DNA of 64,000 bases from Galeruca laticollis (Eukaryota > Arthropoda > Insecta > Coleoptera > Chrysomelidae). Below the pieces are notes generated by a model. It had not been told where the DNA came from. It saw only the letters and a program-made list of their open reading frames with translations, and searched no databases. Positions 36,080-47,435 of the stretch are shown here, piece after piece (position 1 is the first letter of the stretch; the number at the start of each line of letters is the position of its first letter). Made by a program: the position numbers and the translations under genes. The stretch is from NCBI GenBank assembly GCA_963921935.1, contig OY998175.1:226384122-226448121 (forward strand), given 5' to 3'.

Positions 36080-37324
36080 AATTATAAATCAAACACATGA
36101 AAGTTATCGATCAAATAATTTTTATGCAGCAAAAAATAATAATTACAAGTGGTCATTTTTTTCACATGTTTTTCGTCGTTTTGATGGTCCTGGCTACAGA
36201 ATTTATTCCTTGGTAGACTTATAAAATTATAATCATAATCATCGTGATCGTCGTTGAATAAAATCTCGACTCTGGCGACATTGTTGCATGTCTGTCCACT
36301 ACACTGCAGGAAAATTACGGAGCAACTAATTCCTGCTTTCCTGGACCCACAAGCAGCCTCATACTTTCCTTTACATTTGCACGAAATGCGTTTTAAAAGT
36401 TTAGGTGGAGCGGGTGCGGCTGTGGTGGTGCAAATTGATTCAAGCCCGTAATTAGTCTGTTGCCAACCCCATTCCTGAGGATCTTTGAACATTCCGAGCC
36501 ACGTTTGTACCTGTAGATATGTCCGAAAAACGTGTTGGTGGACTGCGCTTTCCGTTGGTGGAAGTAGTGAAATATTATTCATCTTATTTGTCGTCATTGT
36601 TTCCGCAAAGCCGTGGAATCGCAAAATATCCATCGTTGTGTCCTCTTCACGACCACCATACAGAGCGATAAGGGATATCTTTCTACCGATGTCCGGAGGT
36701 TCGGGTTCTTCTCGAGGTTGCTGATGAATTTCGACTTTCCAATATTATAAAAAAATGATGTGGTGTCACAACCGCTGAAAGCATGGATGAAAAGAATGTT
36801 CTCAAGAACAGACTTATCATGCTTGAAACTATTCGGAGAGTACAGTTTTGTCGTTATTTTGCCTTTAGCTGGTTTGCGAAAAAAATTTTTTTGTTCTGTG
36901 CGAAAATTAAAACCAAAAGATCGATATCTTTGCCGACGATTTCCACAGAGTCATAAAACGATGCTTCTCTAATTGCTGTGGTTAAAATGAGGGTATCAGC
37001 ATCCTCAAAAGCCTGCTCTACTTTTATTTCGGTATTTGTAAAATAACGACAAAGCATATGTATTAAGTGGTTCTTATTTTGGTCCCTTGCACGAAACTTC
37101 TCCTGGCTAACTTTCGGAGCAGTAGTTTCATCAAACGTGAATTCTGGTGATTGGTTCTTCCTTGAACGTCGTGCCCTGTCGATTTGTTCACAAATGTTTT
37201 GAAGCTGAACCATACCCAAAGTCCACGATGCTATTGTGCTGTCTGTAATTTCCCGTCCCTGAGTCAGTCCTCCTGTTGTCTTCATGGATCGCATTAGAGT
37301 CTGCTCTATCGTCATGTCTGACAT
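36080..37324 (-). pseudogene. PIN/FEN1-like nuclease + CXC protein, copy 2
   Basis: Opens MSDMTIEQTLMRSMKTTGGL then TQGREITDSTIASW, an N-terminal block typical of this uncharacterised family. Because it is soon followed by ENQSPEF-like and FTFDETTAPKVSQEKFRARD text, the domain's first half (VIDGGFLLHR in copy 1) appears deleted. Then EQAFEDADTLILTTAI, SVEIVGKDIDLLVLIFAQN, and across a frame change HAFSGCDTTSFFYNIGK near 36740-36785. After LLPPTESAVHQHVFRTYLQVQ and WLGMFKDPQEWGW comes the C-terminal CXC-like segment ISCKCKGKYEAACGSRKAG, CS...CSGQTCNN. Better preserved than copy 1 in its second half. Function unknown; nuclease activity is inferred from motif order only. Confidence 0.65.
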
Positions 37325-37486
37325 AAGCTCAGACCAAAATTTTTCCGAGCGACGAATCGTAAAGTAGCAGTATAGGCGCGCTCTATGGCGAGACGAATAT
37401 TGCAGCGTCGAGCGCGTTGGAGCCGAATTGTGGCGCCATAGAGGTCGTAAGTCTTGTCAAAAATAGAAAAAGAATTCGTAGATATG

Positions 37487-37845
37487 AACACGCTCTACAA
37501 GATTCATACTGGACAATTTTCGCTATCTTTCACGAGAAAAAAGGAAATAGCGAAGAACCAATTTTTTCCCCCAAATTTATAGTTTTTTGATCGATATGTC
37601 GATAACGATGATCGATACGTGAAAAATGTATGGGACTTCAATTGTAGATCGTACAGAGAGCAGCAAAAAAGTATTGCATAAAAGTTTTTGCATCTCAAAG
37701 AGGAACCGAGTTATGATGAAAAAACTGAATTTAACCCTTTTTTCAAGATGGCGGAAAACCCACAAGGTTATTTTGGTCGACAATTTGAACTTAAGCTTTT
37801 CTAGCCTCCCCCCACGTAATATCCAAAATAGTTCATTTGCATTCC
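37487..37845 (-). repeat. Terminal inverted repeat, right arm
   Basis: Inverse of 35520-35891. The outer end lies next to ttttccgacgtaatg and a (GT)n run at 37868-37883. Confidence 0.8.
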
Positions 37846-37849
37846 TAGG

Positions 37850-38340
37850 CTGATTTTTCCGACGTAATGTGTGTGTGTGTGTGTGATCGAAATGGATGAC
37901 TGGGGGAAACGTAAGCTTACCCATTCGCCAAGCAACATATGTTTTAGAGATATTTCATTTATTGGAATTTTTCATTTAAGGGAACATTATGTTTACATCA
38001 TTTGACATTTATGTATATTTACAAAATGTATGTTTGACATTATAATGTCTAAAACTAATGTACCTTTCTTTTCTTTTCTCTCCTCTTTTTATTTTTTTTA
38101 TTATTATTTTTTCTCTTGTCTTTTTTATTTTCATTTTTTTCTTTTTTTTTCTTTTACTCTTTTTTCTTTTGGGAATAACACAGGGACACATTACGCTTAC
38201 GGATCGATATAAGCGATTTCAGACAAACAAGAGGATCGCGGTCAAAATAGGTTAACACTTGTATAGACATGAAAGAAATTACTAATTACTAACTTAATTA
38301 TTAATTATTACAACTATAATTTGAGATCTATATTACGAAT
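37850..38340. other. Low-complexity spacer
   Basis: (GT)n run at 37868-37883 and a long T/C-rich stretch at 38060-38170. Open frames rich in Phe or Lys here are artefacts. Confidence 0.6.
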
Positions 38341-38419
38341 GTGATGAAATAGATTAAGATAAATATGTAAATCACGCGTTTGTAATAATAGTGATAGATT
38401 ATATGGCTTTATTAATTTA

Positions 38420-39105
38420 TTTATTTAATAAAAAGATGCATTAAATATTAAAACCTTATCATGTATTCTGTGACAATTTAAAATCATGTGCTCGGCCGTA
38501 CCCTATTCACCACATTCACAATAAGGACTGTCTTTAAGTTTTAATTTAAATTAATTTAAATAAATATTGTGGCATTTACACATGATTAAATCTAAGCCTA
38601 TATATTGCAGACATAACATTTTTCGAAACCGCTAAACCGCTAAACCAAGGTTTGAGTGGAATAATTGGCTGTATGCTTTTCTATGCAAAACCTTTTGTGG
38701 AATCATTATATTCCTGAAGCCAAGCTCTTTTACTGATTATTTTCGAAAAGGTGCAAATATCTTCTATTGTACCTTTATATTCAGTTACGTTGCCGTCCAT
38801 TACACCTGCCTTTGCAATTTGATCTACAATTTCATTGTTAATTAAACCACAGTCAGCTTTTATCCATCCAAAGATAATTTTAATATCAAGGATTTGAAAT
38901 TCTTTTATATGCTTCAAAATGTTGGCCGTAATATAATTTATATTTTTTTTAGGAGTTGTAGGTTTTATGGTTTCTACAGCACTCTTAGAATCTGAAAGTA
39001 TAATTCACGAATTTTTCATTTCCGTGTTTTTAATATATTTTAAAGCTTCAAGTATTGCATTATAAATACTAATTTTTTCATTTAACTTAAAAGATTTCGA
39101 AACTT

Positions 39106-39110
<5 letters not shown>
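38420..39110 (-). pseudogene. Non-LTR ORF2 C-terminus: RNase H and zinc-binding tail
   Basis: SFKLNEKISIYNAILEALKY (Glu of RNase H), SDSKSAVETIKP (Asp), then KHIKEFQILDIKIIFGWIKA with DCGLINNEIVDQIAKAG, the last catalytic stretch. Further on KLKDSPYCECGE-stop-GTAEHMIL and NCHRIH form the CCHC-like tail of reverse transcriptase-type proteins. One stop at the Cys-Gly position and another in the RNase H. A neighbouring (AT)n tract starts at 39109. Confidence 0.7.

Positions 39111-39157
<47 letters not shown>
39109..39157. repeat. (TA)n microsatellite
   Basis: About 24 AT units between the RNase H remnant and the Tc1-like element. Confidence 0.95.
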
Positions 39158-39158
<1 letters not shown>

Positions 39159-39550
39159 AAACCAACCCCATTTGCCGATTATTTCACCCAATTATCAGGT
39201 AATTGAAGAAACTTGACAAACAGGTAGCTCAAAAATGGTTTTATTATTGTGAAATATAGTCTTTTCAGTTCTAAGAAAATGCCCCCATAATACAATGTAC
39301 GTACTAGAACTTTCCAACTATAAAAGTAGCGGAAAGTTTGAATATTTTCAATTCACAGTTCATCTGTTCTGGAGAAACTGCTGTGTTGATTGATTTCCCC
39401 ATTATTACCGTTATTTGTTATTATTTTTTACCGTTATTGTTAACTGGTGTTTATTTTTGTTCATCTGTACAAGTTCTTCTCTCATCACACGAGACAAACA
39501 CCTAACTACACCTTCCAACAATATAGTGTTCCAACCAAATTCGACCAGAT

Positions 39551-40885
39551 ATGGAGGATTTATCACCATCTAAGCGACCGAAAGTTGGCCCATTGTCGCT
39601 GAACGAAAAAAAAACTGATATTAAATTGCTATTCCTCGTTGAAGAACGAAGAAATTAGAAGAAAAATCATGAATTTGACAGGAAGTGTTGATTAAACTGT
39701 AGAGATTACTGCAACAATGATGGGTGTTTCAAAAACAACAATTTATAATTTAACGAAGGAGAAAAAAATGGAAACATCACAGACCCAGCAAAGTCCCCAG
39801 GCCGACCCAAACTTGAAATGGATGACGACTTGAAGAATGGAATAAGGCGTAAGGTGCATGCTTTTTTCTTTACAAAAGAGATCCCAACTCTCTCCAAAAT
39901 TATGGCTTCGGTTCAAGAAGATTCAGATTTTCCGAAAATTTCTTGAAGTACATTATGGAAAATTTTGAAGGAACTTGGATTTGAATATAAAATGTTGATT
40001 GATAGAGACGACATTGTCATTTGGAGGAGGTGTTATTTGCGCAATATTCGGAAAGCAAGACTAGATCAAAAACGAATTTATTATTTGGATGAGACTTGGT
40101 TAAATGGAGGTCATACTGTTTCAATGTTTTGGCAAGACACGAATGTCAAAAGTCGGAGGCAGGCAGCTCTTGAAGGGTGGTCAACAGGCCTCAATCCACC
40201 AGCAGGGAAAGGACGACGACTCATCATTACTCATATCGGAAGTGCCGAAGGTTTTGTTAAAGGTGGATTGTTGTGCTTTGAGTCGAAGCAAACCGGAGAT
40301 TATCATGAAGATATGGATGCAGACGTTTTCGAAGAATATTTCTCACAAATGTTAGATCTAATTCCAACGGGCTCAGTCATTGTTATGGATAACGCAAGTT
40401 ATCACTCCAAGTTAGTGGAGAAACTACCTTAAACTGCATGGCGTAAACAAGATATCCACGATTGGCTAACCACTAAAAATATTGAATGCCCAGATAACCC
40501 GCCGAAAAATGAGCAAGTGGCCAATTCACATAAACACAAATATAGTAGATACGTTGTAGATCAAATGGCATCAGCGCGTGGTATAACTGTGCTGAGGCTT
40601 CCTCCTTATCACTGTCAACTCAATCCCATGGAATTAATATGGGCCCAAGTGAAAGGGGAAGTTTCAAGAAAGAATACGACATTCAAAATGAGTGACGTAA
40701 AAGTTTTATTCGAAGACGCGTTAGGTAACGTAACCAAAGAAAACTGGAAGAAATGTGTTAAACACGTGATACAAGAAGAACTAAATATGTAAGAAATGGA
40801 TCATATAAGTGAACACATGATTGAACCATTTAAAATCAATGTTAATAATGGAAGCTCAACAGAATCGTCTGATTCTGATATATAG
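39551..40885 (+). pseudogene. IS630/Tc1-like transposase with long D-E spacing (DD80E by count)
   Basis: Begins MEDLSPSKRPKVGPLSLNEK at 39551, followed by decayed helix-turn-helix text and SPGRPKLEMDDDLKNGIRRK. The catalytic part is open from 39965: RIYYLDETWLNGGHTVSMFW (first Asp), SVIVMDNASYHSKLVEKLP (second Asp), a stop at 40432, then the region continues to LRLPPYHCQLNPMELIWAQV (Glu). Eighty positions separate the second Asp and the Glu, counting the stop. Ends ELNM-stop near 40792, with possible extra codons to SSDSDI-stop at 40885. Terminal repeats were not identified. DDE_3-type proteins like this are common in insects; the stop codons make this copy inactive. Confidence 0.7.
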
Positions 40886-40889
40886 ACGA

Positions 40890-41396
40890 GTTTTTGTGTT
40901 AGTTATTACTATTATTTGTTAGACTTTTTTTATAAATATTACATTAATTCGTACTTTATTCCTGCATTTTTCTTTTTTTCCCTCCTATTGTAAACGGTAT
41001 ATTAATAGTAAAGTTGATACCTACTGCAAAAAAATTTGCTATTTTTTATATAATATTTTATGTTTATTGTTTATTCATAGGAACACAAAAAAATGTGTTT
41101 TTATTGAATCGATATTGTGAACTCTTTTGAATAGTTTTCGTAATTATAATTTCATAGTGCCTTCATATTCATATACCAAGTTTGTTTTGTCCTGATTGCA
41201 CGCCTCTGAGGATTAAATTGTTTATTTGTTCATTCAAATACAATAGAGCGACCCTTTCAATACAATAGGCGACCCAACCGAATACAGAGTTACGTGGTGT
41301 GTCTACCTGAAATTCGTAACAAATGAGAAATTTTAGTACAAAATTAGATAAACTTCGGAGATATTTCATTATACACCCTGTATCGGTTTTGCATAC
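40890..41396. other. Flank of the Tc1-like element, no gene
   Basis: tacaccctgtatc at 41374 looks like a mariner-type terminus. The junction with the retrotransposon lies at about 41397. Confidence 0.4.
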
Positions 41397-43047
41397 CTAA
41401 TGAGCTTTTATTACTCCATGTCTTTTAAAATCGGAGTATAGACCTTTATTGGTGACTTGTGGACCGATTAGATTTCCACTTACCCTTAGATATATAGTTC
41501 TGTTGGAATATAAGTTTATGATTGTTTGTGTAAATTCATTTGGTAGTCCAATGTTAGTCATTTGTGATGCTAAGACCGAAAGGTCAACAATATCGTATGC
41601 ACTCTTAGTATCAACAAATAATGCTAATACGTCCTGATGATTTGTAAAAGACAGATTAATATCAGTAATTAAATATGATATGTTCTCAATAGTAGAGTGA
41701 TGTCTTCTGAACCCAAATTGGTTATAAGCAATTTTATTATTAACTTCAAGCCACATTTCTAGCCGATATTTTAATATCCTCTCAAATGTATTTAATACAC
41801 AAGAAGCTAATGATATGCCTCTATACGATTCGAGTAATGTTGGATTTCGATTTGCTTTAAGAAATGGCACAACTATGTATTCTTTCCAATCATTGGGAAA
41901 AACTCCGTTATCCCAAATGAAATTAAAAATGATAAGTAATTTATTTTTACTGTAATATGAGACATTTGATAACATGCTATACTGAATCCCATTGAGTCCT
42001 GGAGCGGTATTTTTAGTACATTTAGTACAGTTTAGAAGCTTGGTCATATTAATTAGTCTTAATAAGGGATGCTCTGATTTATTGAGTTTCTGAATTTCAC
42101 CAGGATTTAAATGGACAAAAGGAGGAGCCAATTTATTCATATATAATTCCATCCAATGACCTTCATGAACTTTATATTTTGGGACGTTATACGAGCTTTT
42201 TAATTTTTTCACTTCTTCCCAAACAGTTTTAATAGATGAGGCCCTATTTAAATTTTCGCAGAATTTTTTCCATGATTTCTTTTTATTTTTTAAAATCACC
42301 CTTTTTGTTTTTGCTACAGCTCTATTAAATTTGATGTAGTTCTCCAAATTTGAATTATTTTTGTAGGCTTGCCACATTTGTTTTTGTTGGTTAATAGCAT
42401 CTCTACATTCGTCATTCCACCACGATTTGTTAAATTTCTGATTGACATATCTTCTTTTACTTGGAATTAAAATATTACTAACCCCTTTCAAATAATTTAT
42501 AAATACTTCATATGACGTATCTTCTGATTCTGTTAACTTACGATCCATCAAACTGGAGAAAAGTTGCCAATCAGCTTTATTTATATCCCACTTACAACAA
42601 TTATTTATTAAACTGGCATATTGTTCCCCTAAATTTATTTTAATATATATTGGAAAGTGATTTGATCCCAAGCTAAAATTTTCCGATTTCCAATCACAAA
42701 TTAATGAAACATCCCCAGAACAAATAGTTAAATCTAGAGCCGATTTATTTTTGGAAATTGGGCTCTGAATTGAAGTCTCAGATCCGTCATTGAGAAAATT
42801 TATATTGCATTGTTCAATCGCTTCCAACAATTTTTTTCCCTCAGTATCCATCAAGTCACAACCCCATGCTGTATGATGAGAGTTAAAATCTCCTCCTACC
42901 AAGAAAGGTTTTTCCAAACATTGAAAGAAATTTGTCCATTCTCTATCAGAAATTTTTTATTTAGGCTTATCGTATAATGAGTATATATTTAAAAATGTTT
43001 TATTGGTAATTTTTATTTTCCTAGCTACAGACATAACATTTGTTATG
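41397..43047 (-). pseudogene. Non-LTR ORF2: endonuclease end and reverse transcriptase start
   Basis: Endonuclease part: NITNVMSVARKIKITNKTF, a stop, then KPFLVGGDFNSHHTAWG (GDFN and His of the active site) and NKSALDLTICSGDV (SxLDLT). Linker WWNDECRDAINQQKQMW. Reverse transcriptase from about 41990: TAPGLNGIQYSMLSNV, SYRGISLASCVLNTFERIL, YNQFGFRRHHSTIENISYL and ALFVDTKSAYDIVDLSVLAS (first catalytic Asp). After QVTNKGL the homology stops, so the PQGSPLSP and YxDD boxes are lost. The frame is open for 506 codons (42917-41397), unusually long for a dead copy. Confidence 0.8.
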
Positions 43048-43051
43048 TTAA
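43048..43051 (+). repeat. TTAA target site of piggyBac B, left
   Basis: TTAA directly outside CCTTTCGGAACTCGCGC; the matching TTAA is at 45361-45364. Confidence 0.9.
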
Positions 43052-45360
43052 CCTTTCGGAACTCGCGCTCACTTTTGTGATAGAAAGGTCGCGCGCGGAC
43101 TCTTAGTCCGCAACTGTGAAATACCATTTTTACAAGTTTCATGTTATAATTCTTAAATAAATATACAAATTGAGATATTAAAAGTCATTTATTAACCAAA
43201 TTTAAACATTTTAGTAATGTTAGAAACCTAATATAACCAAGAACTCGAACAAATATAAGAAAAAGCTGGTACAAAAAATTTTTAACAAACATTATGGGTG
43301 ACACTGAGGGCATATCATTAGAGAATGTTCCAAACAAATAAACTTGTGACATTCGACACAAGAATAGCGTGTAGGCCTATTTTTTCGTCGGTCGCAAATA
43401 AAACAACGTCCTCTCTGACCTGCTGGTGTTTCTGGAACTGGATGTGCTCTGGTGGTTTCTGCTCCAAAAACTTCATTTATCCTCAGTTGAATAGCCCTGG
43501 GAATGGGCTGGGTAGCACGTCGGCGAACATGTTCTTCTACTAACTGAGACGATAAGGCTCGCAAAAACATCCTTCGTCTTATTTCAGTAGCGTTATTTAT
43601 CGAAAAAATCACAAAAGAGTTTATTCCAGTTACATTTAGTAAAGAGTAAAATAAAACCATGGGCCATCGTTTAGTGTTTCGCGCACAATCATAGGCCGCA
43701 CATAGTTTGTCTACACAATCAACACCACCCTTTGAAGCGTTATAGTCCATTATCATGTCTGGTTTATTTGTACTGGCATCTATTTTGTCATCAAAGTGCA
43801 TACTTGACAACAGTAAGACGTTTTTATTTTTCTTTGGTATATAAGATACCAGTGTACAGTCATTCCTGAAGGCAAACATACTCGAAGCAATTGGGCGACC
43901 TGATGGACGTGAAAATTCGAGGGGCAATTGCTTTTTATTTTTCCTGACAGTGCCTAAAAGAGTCAGCTTGAAATCTGTATAAAGTGACGTCAACAAGTCC
44001 ATACTAGTGAACCAGTTGTCCACAGTCACGTTGCGACTTGTTCCTTTGATTGGCTGGCATAGTCTTTGTACCACTGCAGTTGGTGAATTGCTGCATTCAT
44101 AGGGTCCGTCCGGTTGCTTGCCAATATAAACTTCCATATTCAAAGTGTAAAATGTCTTGGAATCCGCCATAGCAAAAATCTTAATCCCGTACTTGTTGGG
44201 TTTACTAGGGATGTACTGTCTAAATGAACATCGTCCCCGAAACCCTTCTAACTTTTCGTCAATGGTTACAAATTCGAATGGCGTATAAGCAGTTTTATAG
44301 TTGTTCACCACAGCGTCAAAAACTTCCCTAATTGGGGCTAACTTGTCAAATTGTGTCCTGTCGTTTCTAGTTTCTGAATCGTCAAATCGCAGGTTTACTA
44401 AAAGGAATAGAAATCTTTTCTCAGACATTGTCAACCTGAATAATTCTACCCCAGTAGCATTTTTAGCCCACAGCTCTTCTGTATGTAGACGACTTGACTT
44501 CAACACTCCTGCTAAATACAATAGACCAATCAATGCTCGAATCTCCACGATATCCGTATCTCTAGCATCCCTTTCCCGCTGATAGTTTGGTCTAACCAAC
44601 TGAATATGTTTATTTGTATAATAAACAATGGAATTTAAAATGTCATCGGTAAAAAATATTTCCAAATGTCAATCTCTCTTTTCAAACCCCTGGCGGTACC
44701 TTTCACTCCTGGGAGGTGCTTGATTAGATTTTGCGCTCTAGTTTTTACATTTTGTTTAGGGACATGCTTTGCCCAATGCGTAACGCCGTCTTTACCAACA
44801 AACATAGGCTGCCCTTCCCATGGCGTTTCCAAATTTTCTGGTTCTTCCACGTCCGATATCTCTTGTTCAGTGTCTGTGTGAAGGTCTTGCTCCTCAACAT
44901 GGTCTTCTTCTCCAAATTCCTCCTGATCATCAAATTGTACATCAAACTCGTTATCGCTTTCTTCCAGGCAGTCAATCATCAACTGGTTCAGGCGTGCCTG
45001 TTCCTTTTCCCAAGAGTAGGCCATCCTAAAAAGACGTAAAAATTAGCTTATCCCTTCATTTATTTTATTAGACTTTTTTATTTTATAAATAAAATAAAAA
45101 ACCACATAAAAACATACTTTTCTTTTGTAAAAAAATCCGAGAAGAAATTTATCACTAACAGTCGCATGCGGACTCACAGTCCGCAGACCTAAATATTTTT
45201 CAACCAGCTCCACTAATCAACGACTTGTGCACTACTGCTTAGCCAGTGCAGCGTTGAAGGAAGATTCTAAGCGGAGCAAGCTCCTCGAGTTACGAATTTT
45301 AGAATTAACCTAGGATAAGTTGAGCTGCGGAGCGAGAGTCCGCGCGCGAGTTCCGAAAGG
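43052..45360 (-). mobile_element. piggyBac element B, nearly intact
   Basis: 2309 bp. Terminal inverted repeats CCTTTCGGAACTCGCGC (43052) and GCGCGAGTTCCGAAAGG (45344-45360), 17 of 17. TTAA on both sides. Inner palindromic blocks gcggact...agtccgc lie near 43096-43112 and 45167-45184. It splits the retrotransposon's endonuclease coding region. Confidence 0.93.
43292..45024 (-). pseudogene. piggyBac transposase B, single frameshift
   Basis: N-terminal frame from MAYSWEKEQARLNQLMIDCL at 45024, acidic region DTEQEISDVEEPENL, and HVPKQNVKTRAQNLIKHLPG, ends at 44635. The second frame (44665-43292) holds VEIRALIGLLYLAGV, NLRFDDSETRNDR, FVTIDEKLEGFRGRC (first Asp), NVTVDNWFTSMDLL (second Asp), GGVDCVDKLCAAYDCARNTK (third Asp) and a cysteine-rich end GRCFICDRRKNRPTRYSCVE with CHKFICLEH. 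The two frames meet at a 6-base A run on the + strand (44651-44656), so one base slip is the only lesion. About 580 residues in all. All three catalytic Asp are kept. Confidence 0.9.
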
Positions 45361-45364
45361 TTAA
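45361..45364 (+). repeat. TTAA target site of piggyBac B, right
   Basis: Pairs with 43048-43051. Confidence 0.9.
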
Positions 45365-45612
45365 TAAAATGAGTCGTGTTCTGTGTTTCGAATTTGTTTT
45401 TGACTAAAATGGCCACGCCACCATAGCCGTCATTTCTATCTAGCCGAAATATATTATACTCTGAGAAAATTACATTATTTTGTTTTTTTTACCCACGTTT
45501 CACACAGTAAGGCGACATCTATTTTGTTATCAAATAGGTATTTTTCCAATGCCCCCTTATTGGATAAAACCGATCGTGAATTCCACTGTAATTCAGTGAA
45601 TTTAAATTTTAC
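45365..45612 (-). pseudogene. Non-LTR ORF2: start of endonuclease domain
   Basis: FKFTELQWNSRSVLSNKGAL (Asn of the active site), YLFDNKIDVALLCETWVKK (Glu), a shift, then YNIFRLDRNDGYGGVAILVK and FETQNTTHF just before the piggyBac B insertion. It reads on in register into NITNVMSVARK on the other side. Confidence 0.75.
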
Positions 45613-46025
45613 TTAAAATATCTGCTATATTATTTTTTAAAGATTCTAACACATTTGTATCCTCTGTACTAAACTGAGTTTTAATAATATTCATAATTGA
45701 TTCGCAAATAGTTTTATTATTAAGATAATTTTATGATGAAAAAGTAGATGGAACGTTTATTTGAGCGTTTTGAAGTGAATGATAGTGGGGAGTATTAGTA
45801 TATGAAAGGTACACGGGTTGAGATGAACCTTTTGGTATTGAAAAAATTTCCCTATGTTTTTCTGATATTCCATTATTATGATCTACAGGTTCGTAGGACC
45901 GTCTACGTTTAACTAGAACTGAATATCTGTTAGTTTGTGTATTAGTTTTTACGATATTTGTAAAACTATTTTTACATTTAGTTTTAGCTTCTAAATAAGA
46001 AATTAATTGTCTCGACCCTTACTTC

Positions 46026-46987
46026 TTAGTAAGAAATATTTTCCGTAGGCATCAAGTATTTGATATATTTCTGCTCATCATAAAAAGGATACTTACCTTT
46101 ATCTGTAGCGTTATGGATTCCCTTACATAAGACACAAACTGGACTATCTTTTTTATCGCAGGTAACTCCGTCATGTTCCCCTCCACAAAAACTACATCTT
46201 ATTTGACCTCTACACTGAGCCTCAATGTGTCCATATCTCAAGCATTTTAAGCATTGAATGACCCTTGGTATATAATCTTCTACATCATAAATAATACGCT
46301 CAATGATTATTTTTTCCGGACGAATTTGATCCATAAAAGTTACAATGATCGTTCCTGTGGGAATTTATTTATCATTTCCTCTCCTGTACATCCTTTTTAC
46401 ATTCACCACTTTACCCTTTTGCCAACTCCTATCTTCTATAATATTTGTTAATTCTTTCTCTGATAAATCTTTATCGACTTGTTTTACTACACCGTTTTTA
46501 AGAACCAAATAATTTGGAATGTAAACATCGTAATTTTTATTTACCAAATTACTCGAATTAATAAACTTATTCGCACTTTCATATGAATTAAATTCTACGC
46601 TTACCCTATTACGTCCTATTTAAGATATATTCACAATAGAATTTCTGGTATCAGATACTGAATTTAATATTAACCTTGCTGTACCAATGCGATGTAATTT
46701 TCCTATATTACCGTTATTATTTTCTACAAAAACAAAATATGGGCCAGAATCCGAATAACTGTAATAATTTTTAGGTCTATTAATTGAATCCTGACTTACT
46801 TTATTTCCGGTTTCATTGGTTTTTTTAAATTTTATTAGCTCTTGAGAGATTTTTGTTACTTTATCTGTGTTTTTATTATCATGATTGTTTTCAATTTCAA
46901 TATCGGCTTCTATATCGTCCATAACAATAGTTTCATATCCTATACTTTTCCTCTATCAGATGAATGACCTTCCATATTATTGCTCAT
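46026..46987 (-). pseudogene. Non-LTR ORF1 (gag-like) with zinc knuckles
   Basis: Broken into three frames. An acidic N-terminus (MDDIEADIEIENNHDNKNTD), an RNA-binding middle (YFVFVENNNGNIGKLHRIGT and IPNYLVLKNGVVKQVDKDLS), then MDQIRPEKIIIERIIYDVED, CLKCLRYGHIEAQC, CSFCGGEHDGVTC and CVLCKGIHNATDKG, three zinc knuckle-like motifs as in ORF1 of I/jockey elements. Lies just upstream of ORF2 as expected. Confidence 0.7.
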
Positions 46988-47049
46988 TTTAGCTTACGAT
47001 TTCACTATTCGAAAACACAATCTACACGCGCAGAACTGGTTTAAGTCGA

Positions 47050-47435
47050 TCTACACCATAGATAAGATAATATAATATACAATAGATGGGCAACTCTATT
47101 GAATAATTATTCAATGTTATTTTACTTCTTCAACCCACCGCTATAGCGCTGCATATAGAACCAGCGGGCTTTTTGAAATATATGGAAATAACTATTTTTG
47201 CTATTTATTTTCAACAGATAGAAATAGTGAGCTCTAATGTATTTTCATGCACCTTTTTAAAGGGCTCGAGAATACATTAGCTTACACCAATTTTATCAAT
47301 CGACAACGCTATTAATAAGGAATTTTATGAAAAGTGGAATTAATATTCCAAAATAAAAGACTGCTTGAACACATTATTTTTATTCATGAAAAAACAGGAA
47401 ACAAATCAATTTACTTATTCCAAATTTAGATTTAT
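47050..47435. other. Retrotransposon 5' flank, no gene
   Basis: Includes an imperfect hairpin agctctaatgtattttc/gaatacattagct at 47230-47283. Confidence 0.4.

Larger units (their letters stand above)
35520..37845 (-). mobile_element. PIN/CXC element with about 360-bp terminal inverted repeats
   Basis: Left arm 35520-35891 and right arm about 37487-37845 are inverted copies: both contain ttcatttgcat at the outer end, ccacgtaatatccaaaa, gtcgacaatttga, the segment aagatggcggaaaacccac and ggaaatagcgaa at the inner end. Between them is only a PIN/CXC coding remnant on the minus strand. No target duplication was found. Outer boundaries are uncertain by about 20 bp. Confidence 0.75.
38340..47050 (-). 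mobile_element. Jockey/I-like non-LTR retrotransposon, interrupted and partly deleted
   Basis: Minus strand, in order: ORF1 with zinc knuckles (46987-46026), ORF2 endonuclease start (45612-45365), piggyBac B inserted at TTAA, endonuclease end and reverse transcriptase (43047-41397), a gap holding a Tc1-like element and an (AT)n tract, then RNase H and a zinc-binding tail (39110-38420). The RT C-terminal half, with the YxDD box, is missing. Dead but still largely legible. Confidence 0.75.

Noticed and set aside
38009..38255. Phe-rich and Lys-rich open frames
   Set aside because: Low-complexity T/C tract only.
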